A stretch of 64,000 bases of DNA from Bacillus sp. HSf4 (GTDB lineage: Bacteria > Bacillota > Bacilli > Bacillales > Bacillaceae): assembly GCF_029537375.1 (NCBI RefSeq), contig NZ_CP120679.1, forward strand, positions 2,406,001-2,470,000, read 5' to 3'. A program made the translations under genes and the position numbers. Shown one piece after another: positions 1 to 10,190 of this stretch; positions within the stretch are counted from its first letter, which is position 1, and every line of letters begins with the position of its first letter. Below the pieces are notes generated by a model that worked only from the letters and a program-made list of their open reading frames with translations, had not been told where the DNA came from and did not search any database.

Positions 1-61
1 AGGGGAAGCGGATAGATTTCGCTTTAAGACAAGCTATGCTGTCATGCCCCGTTTTATGCGT

Positions 62-98
62 AAAAAAGCCTGGAGCACGGAGGCTTCAGGCTTTTTTT
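62..98 (-). terminator. Terminator of the aromatic supra-operon
   Basis: A hairpin with stem AGCCTG/CAGGCT (67-72 with 87-92) has T-rich tracts on both sides, so it can act in either direction. The aroA stop codon (86-88) lies inside it. It would end the long aro-trp-his-tyr transcript. The left 60 bases of the window hold no recognisable gene. Confidence 0.7.
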
Positions 99-1372
99 GC
101 AAGCTTTTCGATATGTTCAAAAAATGTCGGATACGATACGCTCACAGCTTCCGGATGTAAGATGTCAATTGGATGTTCACAGATCAAAGCGGCAATTCCA
201 AGCATCATGCCGATGCGGTGGTCGCCATGGCTGGAAACTTCCGCTCCGCCTTTCAGCTGCGTCTTTCCGTAGATCTTCATGCCGTCTTCGGTCGGCTCGA
301 TACGCGCGCCAAGTTTTTTCAGCTCGGATGCGACGGTATCGATTCGGTTGGTTTCCTTCACCTTCAGTTCGGCGGCGTCTTTAATGATCGTCATCCCTTC
401 AGCCTGTGTAGCAAGCAGGGCGATGATCGGAATTTCATCGATCAGCCGCGGAATCAAATCACCGGAAATTTCCGTGGCTGTCAGGGGCGCCGTCTTGATT
501 TTCAAGTCGCCGTATGGTTCGCCGCTTGCGGCATCATTCGGCTCGATTTCGAGATCCGCACCCATCTTTTCAAGGACATCGATGATTCCCGTTCTTGTCG
601 GGTTTAACCCGACATTTTTCAGAACGATTTCACTGTTTGGCACAAGCGAACCTGCTGCAAGGAAAAATGCCGCTGATGAAATATCTCCAGGGACGAATAC
701 ATCGGCTGCCTTTAACGTCTGTCCCCCTGTAATCGAAACAGAGGTGTCGCTTTCCTCGAGCGTAACGCCGAACATCGAGAGCATCCGCTCTGTGTGATCT
801 CTTGATTTGTGAGGTTCTGTCACCGTCGTGGTGCCGTCGGCCTGAAGTCCGGCGAGGAGGACGGCCGACTTGATTTGCGCGCTGGCAACAGGTGACTGAA
901 AATCGATCGCTGTCAGATTGCCGCCCCGGACAGAAAGCGGTGTGTATTCTCCCCCGGCGCGGCCGTCGATTTTTGCACCCATTTGCTGAAGCGGTTCTGT
1001 TACACGCTTCATCGGCCTTTTGGCGATGCTTTCATCCCCAGCCACTGTACTGTGAAACGGGCGGCCGGCCAAAATGCCCAGCATCAGTCTGATCGTCGTT
1101 CCGGAATTTCCGACGTCAAGAAGCTCTTTCGGCTCAGAGAGCTGATCAAGCCCTTTGCCGTAAACCGTGACGTCGCTTTCGTTCTGTTCGATGCCAACGC
1201 CCATTTTTTTGAAGCACTCGATCGTGCTCAAACAGTCTGCTCCCGGCAAAAAGTTTTTGATGACGGTTTTTCCTTCTGCAATGGCGCCAAACATAACAGA
1301 ACGATGGGAGATCGACTTATCCCCCGGAATATGAAGTTCTCCATTAAGTGAACTGACTTTTCCTCTTTTCAT
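86..1372 (-). CDS. aroA: 3-phosphoshikimate 1-carboxyvinyltransferase (EPSP synthase)
   Basis: Transfers the enolpyruvyl group of PEP to shikimate-3-phosphate, the sixth step of the shikimate pathway, in the cytosol. The 428-residue protein shows PGDKSISHR (about 16-24) and [11 protein letters not shown] (86-96), the shikimate-3-phosphate and PEP-binding loops of the family, then KRPMKR near 118-123. The start is chosen at the ATG at 1372 because GAGGTGG lies just upstream; a longer frame to 1480 would overlap tyrA and has no such site. It follows tyrA by 10 bases and is the last gene of the supra-operon. B. subtilis nomenclature calls this gene aroE. Confidence 0.96.
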   Translation of the reverse strand: MKRGKVSSLNGELHIPGDKSISHRSVMFGAIAEGKTVIKNFLPGADCLSTIECFKKMGVGIEQNESDVTVYGKGLDQLSEPKELLDVGNSGTTIRLMLGILAGRPFHSTVAGDESIAKRPMKRVTEPLQQMGAKIDGRAGGEYTPLSVRGGNLTAIDFQSPVASAQIKSAVLLAGLQADGTTTVTEPHKSRDHTERMLSMFGVTLEESDTSVSITGGQTLKAADVFVPGDISSAAFFLAAGSLVPNSEIVLKNVGLNPTRTGIIDVLEKMGADLEIEPNDAASGEPYGDLKIKTAPLTATEISGDLIPRLIDEIPIIALLATQAEGMTIIKDAAELKVKETNRIDTVASELKKLGARIEPTEDGMKIYGKTQLKGGAEVSSHGDHRIGMMLGIAALICEHPIDILHPEAVSVSYPTFFEHIEKLAKKA

Positions 1373-1382
1373 TTGTTCCACC

Positions 1383-2498
1383 TCAATCAGCGTAAAATGT
1401 TTCATATTTTGCGCGCGTTTGAATGCATTTTTCAGCTCGTTTGCGATCTTCGTCAGATTGAAAACTGATCCGGAGAACACCGTTTATCTCTTCCCTTGTC
1501 TCGATAATCCGGATGTTCGTGATGCTGATTTGTTCCTCGGCGAGAATCGCCGTTATTTCCGAAATGACCCCCGGATGGTCAGGGACATCGACATAAAGAT
1601 CGTAAAAGGAAGGGATCGCGCCTTTTTGCCGCAAAGGCAGTTCATCACGGTATTCCTTTGCCTGCCGGAAAAATTCAAACAGCCCGTCTGCATCTTCATT
1701 TTCAACAAAAGACTGAATTCTGTCCAGCTCCTGCTTCCATTCGTCAAACCGCTCGATAATTTTGTCTTTATTGTGCAGAAGAATGTCCCGCCACATCGCC
1801 GGACTGCTTGAAGCAATCCGCGTAATATCGCGGAAACCGCCTGCGGCAAAACGTTTGACGAGCGGATACTGGTCTTCGAATTTGACCGTCTGGTGGACGA
1901 GGCTGGCCGCCACGATGTGAGGGAAATGGCTGATGACGCTTGTGACGGCATCATGCTCTTCCGGAGTCATTTCCACAAACTTTGCATTCGTCCCTTTTAA
2001 AAGCTCTTTTAACGAGGCGACGGCTTCTTTGTCGGCGGAGCGGGAAGGCGTCAGAATATAGAACGCATTTTCAAACAGCAGTTCTTTGGCAGCGGCTACT
2101 CCTGATTTGTGGGAGCCGGCCATCGGATGGCCGCCGATAAACTGATACTCGTTAGGCAAAACTTTTTCAGCATGGCTGACCACCTTCTGCTTTGTACTGC
2201 CGACATCGGTAATCAGCATCCTTTTCTTCATGCCGGATGCGGCCAGCTCATCGAGCATGTAGAGCGTCTGTTCGACGGGTGCGGCTAGAATAACCGTCGA
2301 TGCTTCTTTGATTCCTTCTAAAAAAGAAGCGGCCGGGGCGTCAATGACACCAAGCTTCTGTGCGGCTCTTGCCTGCTCTCCGGAAACATCAAATCCGATG
2401 ATCCTTCTTTCCGGATGCTCCTTTTTAATAGCTAGGGCAATGGAACCGCCGATTAAGCCCAAGCCGGCCAAAAATATCGTTTCATTTGATTGAGTCAT
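1383..2498 (-). CDS. tyrA: Prephenate dehydrogenase with ACT domain
   Basis: Oxidatively decarboxylates prephenate to 4-hydroxyphenylpyruvate, the committed step to tyrosine. The N-terminus carries the NAD-binding motif GLGLIG (12-17), the middle has GGHPMAGSH of the catalytic domain, and the last 75 or so residues form an ACT domain ([15 protein letters not shown]), which is usually the tyrosine feedback site. The start is placed at the ATG at 2498, giving 371 residues, because AGGTGA precedes it at good spacing; an in-frame start 18 bases upstream lacks a ribosome site. It lies between hisC and aroA, consistent with supply of HisC's keto-acid substrates. Confidence 0.95.
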   Translation of the reverse strand: MTQSNETIFLAGLGLIGGSIALAIKKEHPERRIIGFDVSGEQARAAQKLGVIDAPAASFLEGIKEASTVILAAPVEQTLYMLDELAASGMKKRMLITDVGSTKQKVVSHAEKVLPNEYQFIGGHPMAGSHKSGVAAAKELLFENAFYILTPSRSADKEAVASLKELLKGTNAKFVEMTPEEHDAVTSVISHFPHIVAASLVHQTVKFEDQYPLVKRFAAGGFRDITRIASSSPAMWRDILLHNKDKIIERFDEWKQELDRIQSFVENEDADGLFEFFRQAKEYRDELPLRQKGAIPSFYDLYVDVPDHPGVISEITAILAEEQISITNIRIIETREEINGVLRISFQSDEDRKRAEKCIQTRAKYETFYAD

Positions 2499-2547
2499 GA
2501 TTATCACCTGGTTCAATAGACTAAAGAGGTGACTGAAACATCACCTC

Positions 2548-3630
2548 TTACAACATACCGGCTAAAGTTTTTAAAAACGCTTCGTTTTGTTGTTTCGTGC
2601 CGACGGAAATTCTGATATAAGTCGGGAAGCCGAGCGCATTTCCGGATCTGACGATATAGCCCTTTGTAAGCAGTTCGCGGAAGAGATCGTCGCCATTCCG
2701 CTTAAAGTCGATCAGCACAAAGTTCGTTTGTGAAGGAAAATACTTCAGCCCATGCTCAGAGCAGAAATCGTAGTACTGCTTAAGCCCTTCATTGTTTTTC
2801 CTAACACAATCTTTGATAAACGCCTGGTCGCCAAGGGCGGCCAGCGCGGCAGCCTGACCAAGCCGATTTGTATTAAACGGCTGTCTCGCCGGTTCAATCG
2901 CCTGAACCAGCTGTTCTGAAGCGATGCCGTATCCGACCCTTAAAGCAGCCAAACCGTATGCTTTGGAAAACGTTCTGAGAATCATCAGATTCGGGTAGCG
3001 TTTTAAAAGCGGAATGGTCTCCGGATAATCCTCTGCTGTTACATATTCATAATACGCTTCATCGACAACAATGAGCACGTGCTCCGGCACTTTTTCCAAA
3101 AAGCGGAGCAGCTTTTGCTCTGATTCATAAGTGCCGGTCGGGTTATTCGGGCTGCAAACCCAGACGACCTTCGTTTGTTCATCGATCGCCTCAAGCATGG
3201 AATCGAGATCATGACATCCGTCCTCAAGCAGATCGATTTCCCGGATCTCTGCACCTTCGATGACTGCATTATGTTTGTATTGTGAGAATGTCGGGTTCGC
3301 CATGACGGTGTTTAGACCCGGCCCCAGCAAAGAACGGGAGATGATCTGAATGACCTCATCTGTCCCGTTTCCTAAGATGATGTTCGTTTCGTTTACGCCA
3401 AGGTGCCCCGCAAGCTTTGTTCTCAGTGCGGCGCTATAGCCGTCTGGATAAAGCGCCATTTGCTGGATTTCAGTCTGAATCGCTTCTTTGGCCGCTTCTG
3501 AACAGCCGTACGGATTTTCGTTTGAAGCAAGCTTGACGACTTTTTCCAGATTGAATTCTTTTTTGACCGCTTCAATCGGTTTGCCTGGCTGGTAAGGCTT
3601 TAACTGCTTTAATTGTTCTTTGATTTGCAA
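2548..3630 (-). CDS. hisC: Histidinol-phosphate / aromatic aminotransferase
   Basis: PLP-dependent class II aminotransferase of 360 residues. Known members in Bacillus act on histidinol phosphate and also on the keto acids of tyrosine and phenylalanine, which explains its place in an aromatic operon. PNNPTG (161-166), DEAYYEY (190-196) and the PLP lysine in TFSKAYGL (Lys223) are visible. The start is a TTG codon, preceded by GAGGTGA at 7-base spacing; no ATG fits. It begins 12 bases after the trpA stop and is followed by tyrA. Confidence 0.94.
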   Translation of the reverse strand: MQIKEQLKQLKPYQPGKPIEAVKKEFNLEKVVKLASNENPYGCSEAAKEAIQTEIQQMALYPDGYSAALRTKLAGHLGVNETNIILGNGTDEVIQIISRSLLGPGLNTVMANPTFSQYKHNAVIEGAEIREIDLLEDGCHDLDSMLEAIDEQTKVVWVCSPNNPTGTYESEQKLLRFLEKVPEHVLIVVDEAYYEYVTAEDYPETIPLLKRYPNLMILRTFSKAYGLAALRVGYGIASEQLVQAIEPARQPFNTNRLGQAAALAALGDQAFIKDCVRKNNEGLKQYYDFCSEHGLKYFPSQTNFVLIDFKRNGDDLFRELLTKGYIVRSGNALGFPTYIRISVGTKQQNEAFLKTLAGML

Positions 3631-3642
3631 GATGCTGTCACC

Positions 3643-4446
3643 TCATTTTACCATGTGCGATACGCTGAATGTTTTAGCGTATTCCTCAAACGTTTTTAGG
3701 GCTTGCTCTCTTGTCTCGAGATCTGTGAGATCTTCTTTCAGCTCCTCGATTTTTCTGACAAGAGCGCTTCCTACAACAACACCGTCTGACAGTTCGTTCA
3801 TCATCTCCACTTGTTTAAAGCTGGAAATCCCAAAACCGACGGCAACAGGGACGGAGCTTTTTTCTTTTACAGATCTGATAAATGAAGAAACAGAATCGTC
3901 AAATTCGTTGCGCACACCTGTGACACCGAGCGAAGACACGCAATAGACAAACCCTTCGGCCTGCTCTGCGATTTTTTGAATGCGGTTTTCGCTTGTCGGC
4001 GCGACAAGCGAAATATATGTGATACCTTGCTTCTTACACTCCTGCTGCAAATATACGCTTTCTTCAAAAGGCAGATCCGGAACTAAAAGTCCGTCAATTT
4101 GATTTTGTCGCAGTAAAGCGAAAAAGTGATCTGTATCTAATTGTAACACAGGATTGTAATACGTAAAGAGAATAATCGGGATATGGACGCCGTTTTTTTT
4201 CATTTCACCGCCGAGCTTGATCGCTTTTACAATGTTCATATCGTTGTCAAGCGCGCGTTTGGAAGCGCGCTGAATAACGGGTCCGTCGGCAAGCGGATCA
4301 GAATATGGAACACCGAGTTCAAGAGCCGATGCGCCCGCTTCCTGAAGGGATTTTGCCAGTTCGATCGAAACCTCCGGCAGCGGATCTCCGGCTGTAATAA
4401 ACGGAACGAATAGTTTATCTGACGACTGATTTTTCAGATTGAACAT
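3643..4446 (-). CDS. trpA: Tryptophan synthase alpha chain
   Basis: Cleaves indole-3-glycerol phosphate to indole and glyceraldehyde-3-phosphate; indole passes to the beta subunit in the alpha2-beta2 complex. A 267-residue TIM barrel. The catalytic pair corresponds to Glu43 (in [10 protein letters not shown]) and Asp54 (in PLADGP), and the phosphate-binding loop GFGISS lies near the C-terminus. The ATG follows GAGGTG, which sits inside the end of trpB; the two genes overlap by 32 bases, so translation is probably coupled and the subunits made in equal amounts. Confidence 0.96.
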   Translation of the reverse strand: MFNLKNQSSDKLFVPFITAGDPLPEVSIELAKSLQEAGASALELGVPYSDPLADGPVIQRASKRALDNDMNIVKAIKLGGEMKKNGVHIPIILFTYYNPVLQLDTDHFFALLRQNQIDGLLVPDLPFEESVYLQQECKKQGITYISLVAPTSENRIQKIAEQAEGFVYCVSSLGVTGVRNEFDDSVSSFIRSVKEKSSVPVAVGFGISSFKQVEMMNELSDGVVVGSALVRKIEELKEDLTDLETREQALKTFEEYAKTFSVSHMVK

Positions 4447-5641
4447 CTTTATTCACCTCTTCTTCCAACACCTTCATCAAGGTGTGGACGTCTTTGTCTC
4501 CCCTGCCTGACAGGCAAACCAGAATACTTTTTTCTCCCGGCATTTCTTGTGCCATTTCAAATGCTTTAGCCAGCGCATGGGCCGACTCGATCGCCGGCAA
4601 AATGCCCTCTGTCTCCGCAAGTTTTTTTAATGCCGAGACAGCCTCGCCGTCTGTTACCGATTCATAGCGGACGCGGCCTGTATGATGAAGATGGGCGTGC
4701 TCAGGACCGACGCCCGGATAGTCGAGTCCGGCCGAGATGGAATACGGTTCAATGATCTGACCGTATTCATCTTGAAGCAGATAGGTCAAAGAGCCGTGTA
4801 TCACACCTTTGGTACCTTTTGTAATCGTGGCGGCATGAAGGGGCGTGTTGACGCCTTTGCCCGCAGCTTCAACACCGATCAGCTCGACAGGCTCTTCAAT
4901 AAATGAAGTGAACATCCCGATTGCATTGCTTCCGCCGCCGACACAGGCGACCACTTTATCGGGAAGTTTCCCCTCCGTTTCATAAAACTGCGCCTTCGCT
5001 TCATCACCGATCATCCGCTGAAATTCTCTTACAATATAAGGGTATGGATGCGGCCCGACAACTGACCCGATCATATAAAAATGATCCTGGCAATGCTGGA
5101 CCCAGTATCTGATCGCTTCGTTTGTCGCGTCTTTCAACGTTCCATTTCCGCTTGAGACCGGGACGACTTCCGCCCCCAAAAGCTTCATGCGGAAAACATT
5201 GAGCGACTGTCTTGCAACATCTTCCTCACCCATAAACACGATGCACGACATGCCGAACTTTGCGGCCACGGTTGCCGCGGCGACTCCGTGCTGTCCGGCA
5301 CCTGTTTCAGCGATCAGCTTCGTTTTTCCCATTTTCTTAGCGAGCAGCGCCTGGCCGAGCGCGTTGTTGATTTTATGGGCGCCGGTATGGTTCAAATCCT
5401 CGCGCTTCAAATAAATTTTCGCTCCGCCCAAGCGCTTTGTCAGCTGGTCTGCAAAGGTCAGAGCGGTCGGGCGTCCCGAATATTCAAATAACAGTTTTTT
5501 GTATTCCTCTTGAAATGAAGGATCATCTTTTAATTGACGAAACGCTTTTTCGATTTCTTCCAAAGGCTGCATGAGTGTTTCCGGAACAAACTTCCCGCCA
5601 AAATCACCAAATCTGCCTTGTTCATTCGGATATGAATACAT
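4415..5641 (-). CDS. trpB: Tryptophan synthase beta chain
   Basis: PLP enzyme that condenses indole with L-serine to form tryptophan. Of its 408 residues, the PLP lysine is Lys90 in [14 protein letters not shown], and GGGSNAIG is the cofactor phosphate loop. The C-terminal tail (about eight residues after EEEVNKDV) is longer than the B. subtilis protein as I recall it, and it reads through the ribosome site and start of trpA. The start ATG overlaps the end of trpF by 20 bases. Confidence 0.96.
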   Translation of the reverse strand: MYSYPNEQGRFGDFGGKFVPETLMQPLEEIEKAFRQLKDDPSFQEEYKKLLFEYSGRPTALTFADQLTKRLGGAKIYLKREDLNHTGAHKINNALGQALLAKKMGKTKLIAETGAGQHGVAAATVAAKFGMSCIVFMGEEDVARQSLNVFRMKLLGAEVVPVSSGNGTLKDATNEAIRYWVQHCQDHFYMIGSVVGPHPYPYIVREFQRMIGDEAKAQFYETEGKLPDKVVACVGGGSNAIGMFTSFIEEPVELIGVEAAGKGVNTPLHAATITKGTKGVIHGSLTYLLQDEYGQIIEPYSISAGLDYPGVGPEHAHLHHTGRVRYESVTDGEAVSALKKLAETEGILPAIESAHALAKAFEMAQEMPGEKSILVCLSGRGDKDVHTLMKVLEEEVNKDVQSEKSVVR

Positions 5642-6278
5642 GATTGTACATCCTTTCTTCTAAAAGGTTGATCAGCTTTCCGCTTTTATGCCCGTTCTCT
5701 TCAATTCCGCTTGCCAGATCGATGCCCGGCGGCTCCCAGCGCAGAAGATCTGCTACGCTTTCGGGATTGACGCCTCCGGCAATCAACAGGCGCTTACCTG
5801 CCCCGGCAGCCGTTTCTTTATATTCCGGGACGCTTTCCCATGAAAATGAAATGCCTGTTCCTCCCCTCATGCCCTTTACGGAAGAGTCAATGACAAACCC
5901 GTCTGCATAGGGTGCGGCGGCTTTCATTTTCGCGATCGTTTCGCTACCGTGGTGAAGCGCCTTCCAAATCTCGCAATCTGTTATACTTCTGAGATGCTTG
6001 ATATCCTCCACCGTTTCATCCCCGTGAAGCTGAATGACGTCCAACCGAACGTCTTTTACAATTTCGGCGATGCGGCGGCAATCCTCATTGACAAACACGC
6101 CGACAAGCTTTTTTTCTCCCGTATCAACCTGACTGCGCCAGCTTTTCACAACGGCGGGATCTGCCGCCCGTTTGCTGTCCGCAAAAATAAATCCAAGGTA
6201 GTCCGCCTTCGATCGGACCGTCAGCCGCAAATCTTCCAAAGAATGAATCCCGCAATATTTTAAGCTTGGTCTATTCAT
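5622..6278 (-). CDS. trpF: Phosphoribosylanthranilate isomerase
   Basis: Amadori rearrangement of phosphoribosylanthranilate to the carboxyphenylamino-deoxyribulose phosphate, third step of tryptophan synthesis. A small TIM barrel of 218 residues with the catalytic cysteine in KYCG (Cys9), the strand motif VIQLHGDE, the catalytic-type aspartate in VIDSS and the phosphate loops GGTG and IAGGVNP. The chosen ATG at 6278 is embedded in GATGAATAG, where TAG is the trpC stop, indicating translational coupling; an in-frame ATG at 6302 would add eight residues not expected in the family. Confidence 0.94.
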   Translation of the reverse strand: MNRPSLKYCGIHSLEDLRLTVRSKADYLGFIFADSKRAADPAVVKSWRSQVDTGEKKLVGVFVNEDCRRIAEIVKDVRLDVIQLHGDETVEDIKHLRSITDCEIWKALHHGSETIAKMKAAAPYADGFVIDSSVKGMRGGTGISFSWESVPEYKETAAGAGKRLLIAGGVNPESVADLLRWEPPGIDLASGIEENGHKSGKLINLLEERMYNHVFISE

Positions 6279-7035
6279 CGCCGGCTTCTCCGAATAAAGC
6301 ATGGACCGCTTTCAGCTGTGACGCCTCTCTCATCAAGGATTCCCCGACAAGTACGGCTTGCGCCCCACAGGCTTTTACAAATGTGAGATCCTCCTTTTTG
6401 CCGATGCCGCTTTCGCTGACAAGAACGGTGCCGTCCGGAACCAGTTTCGCGACCTGTTCCGTCTGGCTGACGGAAGTTTCAAAGGTTTTTAGATTTCGGT
6501 TGTTCACACCGATGATCTCAGGCGTAAAGACGTTTAAGATCCCTTCAAGCGTCCCTTCCCCATGAACTTCAACGAGCACATCCATTCCTTTTTCAACAGC
6601 TTCTTCATGAAGTTCGAATAGTTTTCCGGGCTCAAGCGCCTCGCCGATCAGCAGGATCGCATCAGCTCCGATGCGGCTCGCTTCTTCAACCTGAATCGAA
6701 TCGATGATAAAGTCCTTTCGCAAAACAGGCAGGGAAACCGTGCGCTTCACCGCTGACAAATAATCGTTTCTTCCTTGAAAAAATGGAGCGTCCGTCAGCA
6801 CAGACAAACAATCGGCGCCCGCCTGTTCGTATTGTTTCGCAATCGCTTCCGGCTGAAAATCCGCTTGGATGACTCCTTTTGAAGGAGACGCTTTTTTGAC
6901 TTCGGCGATTAACGCGACAAATCGGTTTGGAGACAGGAGAGCCTTTTTAAATGACCGCTTCGGCAGATTCAGATCCTCCGGCAGCATGATATTCAACAGA
7001 TCTTCCCGTTTTCTTTCAATAATTTGATTAAGCAT
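6271..7035 (-). CDS. trpC: Indole-3-glycerol phosphate synthase
   Basis: Closes the indole ring by decarboxylating and dehydrating CdRP. The 254-residue TIM barrel carries [10 protein letters not shown] (Glu45, Lys47, typical active-site residues) and LRKDFIID (the catalytic lysine loop), plus GVNNRNL and SESGI on the later strands. It overlaps trpD upstream by 8 bases and trpF downstream, consistent with one tightly packed trpEDCFBA message. Confidence 0.96.
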   Translation of the reverse strand: MLNQIIERKREDLLNIMLPEDLNLPKRSFKKALLSPNRFVALIAEVKKASPSKGVIQADFQPEAIAKQYEQAGADCLSVLTDAPFFQGRNDYLSAVKRTVSLPVLRKDFIIDSIQVEEASRIGADAILLIGEALEPGKLFELHEEAVEKGMDVLVEVHGEGTLEGILNVFTPEIIGVNNRNLKTFETSVSQTEQVAKLVPDGTVLVSESGIGKKEDLTFVKACGAQAVLVGESLMREASQLKAVHALFGEAGDE

Positions 7036-8044
7036 ACATCTCTTCCTCTTTCTGTTTTAATCGCTCCAGCTGGCTGAGCGCTTCACCGCTTGCGATGGTT
7101 TCAAGCGCCATTTCAACCCCTTCTTTCAAACCGCCCGCCTGACCGGCGACATACAAAGCGGCTCCGGCGTTGAACGCAGCGATGTGAAGCGCCGATTCAG
7201 CACTCCGGTTTTTCAGGATATCGATGATGAGGCGGCCGCTCTCTTCAGGCGTCTCTACCTGGATATCGCTAAACTTCCCCGCCGGCAGCCCCACATCGTT
7301 CGGGTCGACGGTATATTCATATCTTTTGCCGTCTTTCAGTTCTATCACATCTGTCGGCGATGTGATGGACAGCTCATCAAGGCCGTCCCTGCTGGAAACC
7401 AACAGGACATGATCCGGTTCAAAGGATTCTAAAGCTCCGGCCATCAGCTTCGCTTTCTCAAAGGAGTAGACGCCGATGACCTGGCGTTTCGCCTTCATCG
7501 GGTTGCTGAGCGGTCCAAGCAGATTAAACACCGTTCTAAATCCGAGAGCCTTTCTCGGCACGGTGACATGCTTCATGGAAGAATGATAGCTTGGCGCATA
7601 TAAGAACCCCATATTGCGCCGTTCAATACTGCGTTTTGTTTCCTCAGGCGTCGTCTGTATGGAAACGCCGAGGTATTCCAGCACGTCCGCACTCCCGCTT
7701 TTCGAAGAAACCGATCGATTTCCGTGTTTGGCAATTTTAGCCCCGGCGGCTGACGCAATAATGGCTGCAGCAGTGGAAATGTTGAAAGTCGAATTGCCGT
7801 CTCCACCCGTCCCGCACGTATCGACAACACGTTCAGGACCGGCGATTGTAAAAGCTTTCTCCCGCATCGCTCTGACAAAACCGGTGACTTCTTCGACGGT
7901 CTCCCCCCGGTAGGCGAGAACGGATAGCAGCCCTCCAATTTCAGCTTCAGTCAGTTCACCGTTCATCATCAGATGCATGATGTTGTTCGCTTCTTCTTCA
8001 TTCAGTGTGCGGCCATTAACGCATGATTTCAGCAGTTCGTTCAT
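7028..8044 (-). CDS. trpD: Anthranilate phosphoribosyltransferase
   Basis: Joins anthranilate to PRPP, second step of tryptophan synthesis. The 338-residue protein has the family motif [15 protein letters not shown] (77-91) for PRPP binding and KHGNRS for the diphosphate/anthranilate site. Only the transferase domain is present; the glutamine amidotransferase (trpG/pabA) is not encoded in this operon, as is usual in Bacillus, where a shared PabA lies in the folate operon. The gene overlaps trpE by 29 bases. Confidence 0.96.
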   Translation of the reverse strand: MNELLKSCVNGRTLNEEEANNIMHLMMNGELTEAEIGGLLSVLAYRGETVEEVTGFVRAMREKAFTIAGPERVVDTCGTGGDGNSTFNISTAAAIIASAAGAKIAKHGNRSVSSKSGSADVLEYLGVSIQTTPEETKRSIERRNMGFLYAPSYHSSMKHVTVPRKALGFRTVFNLLGPLSNPMKAKRQVIGVYSFEKAKLMAGALESFEPDHVLLVSSRDGLDELSITSPTDVIELKDGKRYEYTVDPNDVGLPAGKFSDIQVETPEESGRLIIDILKNRSAESALHIAAFNAGAALYVAGQAGGLKEGVEMALETIASGEALSQLERLKQKEEEMYA

Positions 8045-9563
8045 TGCCGTCCTCCTCCTTTTCCAGAAACATATCCTCAGCTATTTGGATCGTTTTCAGC
8101 AAAGCACCGGCCTTATTACACGTTTCTTCCCATTCATTTTCGGGGACTGAATCAGCCACAATCCCCGCACCGGCCTGGATGGAGGCCACACCGTCTTTGA
8201 CGCTCATCGTGCGGATCGTAATGCAAGAGTCAATATTGCCGTCAAAGCCGATATAAGCGATGCATCCTCCATACGTTTCCCTCGGGGCGGGCTCCAGCTC
8301 ATTTAAAAGCTGCATCGCCCTGATTTTCGGCGCCCCTGTCAGCGTGCCGGCGGGAAAAGCGCTCATTAAAGCGTCAACCGGATGGACATCTGCTTTCAGC
8401 GAACCGGTTACGATCGATATAATGTGCATGACATGGGAGAAGGAAACGATTTTTGTAAACTCGGGCACCTGAACCGATCCGTATTCGGCGACTCTGCCGA
8501 TGTCGTTTCTCGCCAAATCGACGAGCATATAGTGCTCGGCTTTTTCTTTTTCATCTGCCAAAAGCTCTTTTTTCAGGCGCTCGTCTTCGGCATGGTCTGC
8601 TCCTCTTTTTCTCGTTCCGGCGATCGGATGGATTTCAAGATGGCCGTTTTGGACGTGGATCAGCCGTTCCGGGGAGCTTCCGACAAGCTCGCGGTCAGGC
8701 AGCTTGATATAGTACATGTATGGCGACGGATTGATCATTCTCAGCACTCTGTACAGCTCGAAGGAACTGACCTTGACCGGGATATCAAACCTTTGGGAAA
8801 GCACTCCTTGAAAGATGTCCCCCGCTCTAATGTACTCTTTTAATCGTTCGACATCGGCTAAAAACTGCGGTTTTTCATATGTTGATTGAACATGTTCAAA
8901 GCTTGGAGTGTCATACCGTCCTTGCGGGAGAAAAAGCTCTTTCGCCGTTTTTCGGTCTGCCAGCCTTTTTGTAAGTTTTTTCAGCTCATTTTTAGCCTGT
9001 TGAAACAGCAGCGATTTTTCGTTCTCTGTTTCACTGCCGTTAAGCCTTACATATTGAATAAAGTGCAGTTTTTTCTGCTCATGATCATAAGCGATCATGG
9101 TGCTGCAGACAAACAGCAGACATTTTGCCATCTCTGTTTCCTTTTCATGCCTTTTGATGGCCGGCTCAACAAGCGGCATCAGATCATAGCTTAAATAACC
9201 TACGGCGCCGCCGGTAAACGGTATATCAAGATCAGGCGCCTTAATTAAGCATGTTTCCGACATCCATTGAAGAACTTCCTTTAGCTGTGAAGCGGTGTAT
9301 AGCTTCTCCATGTCCTCTCCGCAAGCATGAAACCGACCGAATTCTTCTTTAATCGTCAAAAAAGGGCGGAGTCCGATAAACGAATATCTTGACCATGCCG
9401 ATGTGTCGTCTTTGCTTTCCAGCAAATACACGATGTCATTTTCAAGCTTTTCAACCATTTGAACAGGTGTCAGCGTATCGACGGAAAAGCTTTCTATAAT
9501 GGGAATCGTTCTAAAATGTGAAGTGTCCTCCATAAACGAGGAAAAATCGCTTTGATATGTCAA
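8016..9563 (-). CDS. trpE: Anthranilate synthase component I
   Basis: Converts chorismate to anthranilate using ammonia delivered by a partner glutaminase; the committed step of tryptophan synthesis. The 515-residue protein has the N-terminal LLES and RYSFIG elements associated with tryptophan feedback binding and the chorismate-binding core: GSSPERL, IAGTRKRG, GTLTGAPK and ADSVPENEW. The start is TTG, preceded by AAAGGAGTGAG at proper spacing. It is the first gene after the TRAP-controlled leader at 9651-9790, so both its transcription and probably its translation are tryptophan-regulated. Confidence 0.96.
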   Translation of the reverse strand: MTYQSDFSSFMEDTSHFRTIPIIESFSVDTLTPVQMVEKLENDIVYLLESKDDTSAWSRYSFIGLRPFLTIKEEFGRFHACGEDMEKLYTASQLKEVLQWMSETCLIKAPDLDIPFTGGAVGYLSYDLMPLVEPAIKRHEKETEMAKCLLFVCSTMIAYDHEQKKLHFIQYVRLNGSETENEKSLLFQQAKNELKKLTKRLADRKTAKELFLPQGRYDTPSFEHVQSTYEKPQFLADVERLKEYIRAGDIFQGVLSQRFDIPVKVSSFELYRVLRMINPSPYMYYIKLPDRELVGSSPERLIHVQNGHLEIHPIAGTRKRGADHAEDERLKKELLADEKEKAEHYMLVDLARNDIGRVAEYGSVQVPEFTKIVSFSHVMHIISIVTGSLKADVHPVDALMSAFPAGTLTGAPKIRAMQLLNELEPAPRETYGGCIAYIGFDGNIDSCITIRTMSVKDGVASIQAGAGIVADSVPENEWEETCNKAGALLKTIQIAEDMFLEKEEDGNERTAEIMR

Positions 9564-9650
9564 TGGTTTCTCACTCCTTTTTCAGGCGGAGGAGAATGAG
9601 AAGAAGCCTCTGAGGCAGACAAATTGATTGAAATGTGGGGAATAATAAAC

Positions 9651-9680
9651 AAACCCAAAAGAACAGCGTCTTTTGGGTAG
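9651..9680 (-). terminator. trp attenuator terminator
   Basis: A perfect 10-bp stem (9653-9662 with 9669-9678, core ACCCAAAAGA) with a 6-base loop is followed, in minus-strand sense, by TTTGTTTATT. It lies between the TRAP-binding triplets and trpE. By analogy with the B. subtilis leader, TRAP binding would prevent a competing antiterminator and let this hairpin stop transcription when tryptophan is plentiful. Confidence 0.85.
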
Positions 9681-9699
9681 AATTTGATAAACGTTTTGT

Positions 9700-9745
9700 C
9701 TCAGCTCATCTCAACTCATTCTCTAACTACCCTAGTCTCATACTC
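9700..9745 (-). promoter_or_regulatory. TRAP-binding leader (GAG/UAG triplet array)
   Basis: In minus-strand RNA sense there are nine triplets: GAG, GAG, UAG, UAG, then five GAG, each separated by 2-3 bases. This is the signature of the 11-subunit trp RNA-binding attenuation protein, whose gene (mtrB) is at 16.6-16.8 kb. I can count nine well-spaced triplets rather than the eleven described for B. subtilis; flanking degenerate triplets may extend the site. The array lies just upstream of the terminator hairpin. Confidence 0.85.
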
Positions 9746-9761
9746 AGCTTTCATTGTCAAA

Positions 9762-9790
9762 CCTATATACACACTCCTGTGTATTTCCAA
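9762..9790 (-). promoter_or_regulatory. Probable sigma-A promoter of the trp operon
   Basis: TTGGAA (9785-9790) and TATAGG (9762-9767) are separated by 17 bases and would start transcription just before the first TRAP triplet. It overlaps the 3' side of the aroH-trpE gap, giving trp an internal promoter in addition to read-through from aroC-aroB-aroH. Confidence 0.5.
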
Positions 9791-9806
9791 GGTTTCTACA
9801 ATCGTA

Positions 9807-10190
9807 TTACAATTCAGTCTTTTTTGTCAATGATAAATCTGGTCTGAGTGTCACCGCTTTTTCCAAATAGACGTGCCGGACTTCATCCTGGCGCTTTTCG
9901 GTCTGAACCGTCATCATCACCCTGATGCATTGTTTAAGACCATGCTCAACATCCATTTCCTGCATGCACATGACGGGGACGTGCTGCCAACCGTCAAACG
10001 TTCTGACGACTTTGGCAGGAAAAGCGGCGTGAATGTCGGAAGTAGCCGAGATCAAAATCTGCACCACTTGCTCAGGTTCGATTTTATTTTCAACAATCAT
10101 TTTTTCGATCAGCTGCTTCGTTTTCGCCGTGATCTCTTTGTCTGTATCTTGTTCAACAGTTGTCGCTCCCCGAATCCCGCGCATCATCAT
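9807..10190 (-). CDS. aroH: Chorismate mutase, AroH class
   Basis: Rearranges chorismate to prephenate, diverting flux from tryptophan to tyrosine and phenylalanine. At 127 residues it matches the monofunctional trimeric AroH class: Arg7 in RGIRGAT, Glu78 in CMQEMD and Arg90 in CIRVMMTV are the active-site residues known from the B. subtilis enzyme. The ATG at 10190 overlaps the aroB stop (ATGA), so the longer frame reaching 10223 is rejected. It is followed by the trp leader region. Confidence 0.95.
   Translation of the reverse strand: MMMRGIRGATTVEQDTDKEITAKTKQLIEKMIVENKIEPEQVVQILISATSDIHAAFPAKVVRTFDGWQHVPVMCMQEMDVEHGLKQCIRVMMTVQTEKRQDEVRHVYLEKAVTLRPDLSLTKKTEL

Noticed and set aside
36..272. 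78-residue plus-strand frame at the left edge
   Set aside because: Antisense to the end of aroA and crossing the terminator; no ribosome site.
2525..2548. Hairpin AGAGGTGA/TCACCTCT after hisC as a terminator
   Set aside because: No T run follows in minus-strand sense and tyrA starts soon after in the same operon; it may be an mRNA stem only.
9755..9760. TTGACA just before the TRAP triplets as the trp -35 box
   Set aside because: No -10 box lies 16-18 bases downstream, and a start there would remove most triplets from the transcript. The TTGGAA/TATAGG pair upstream fits better.
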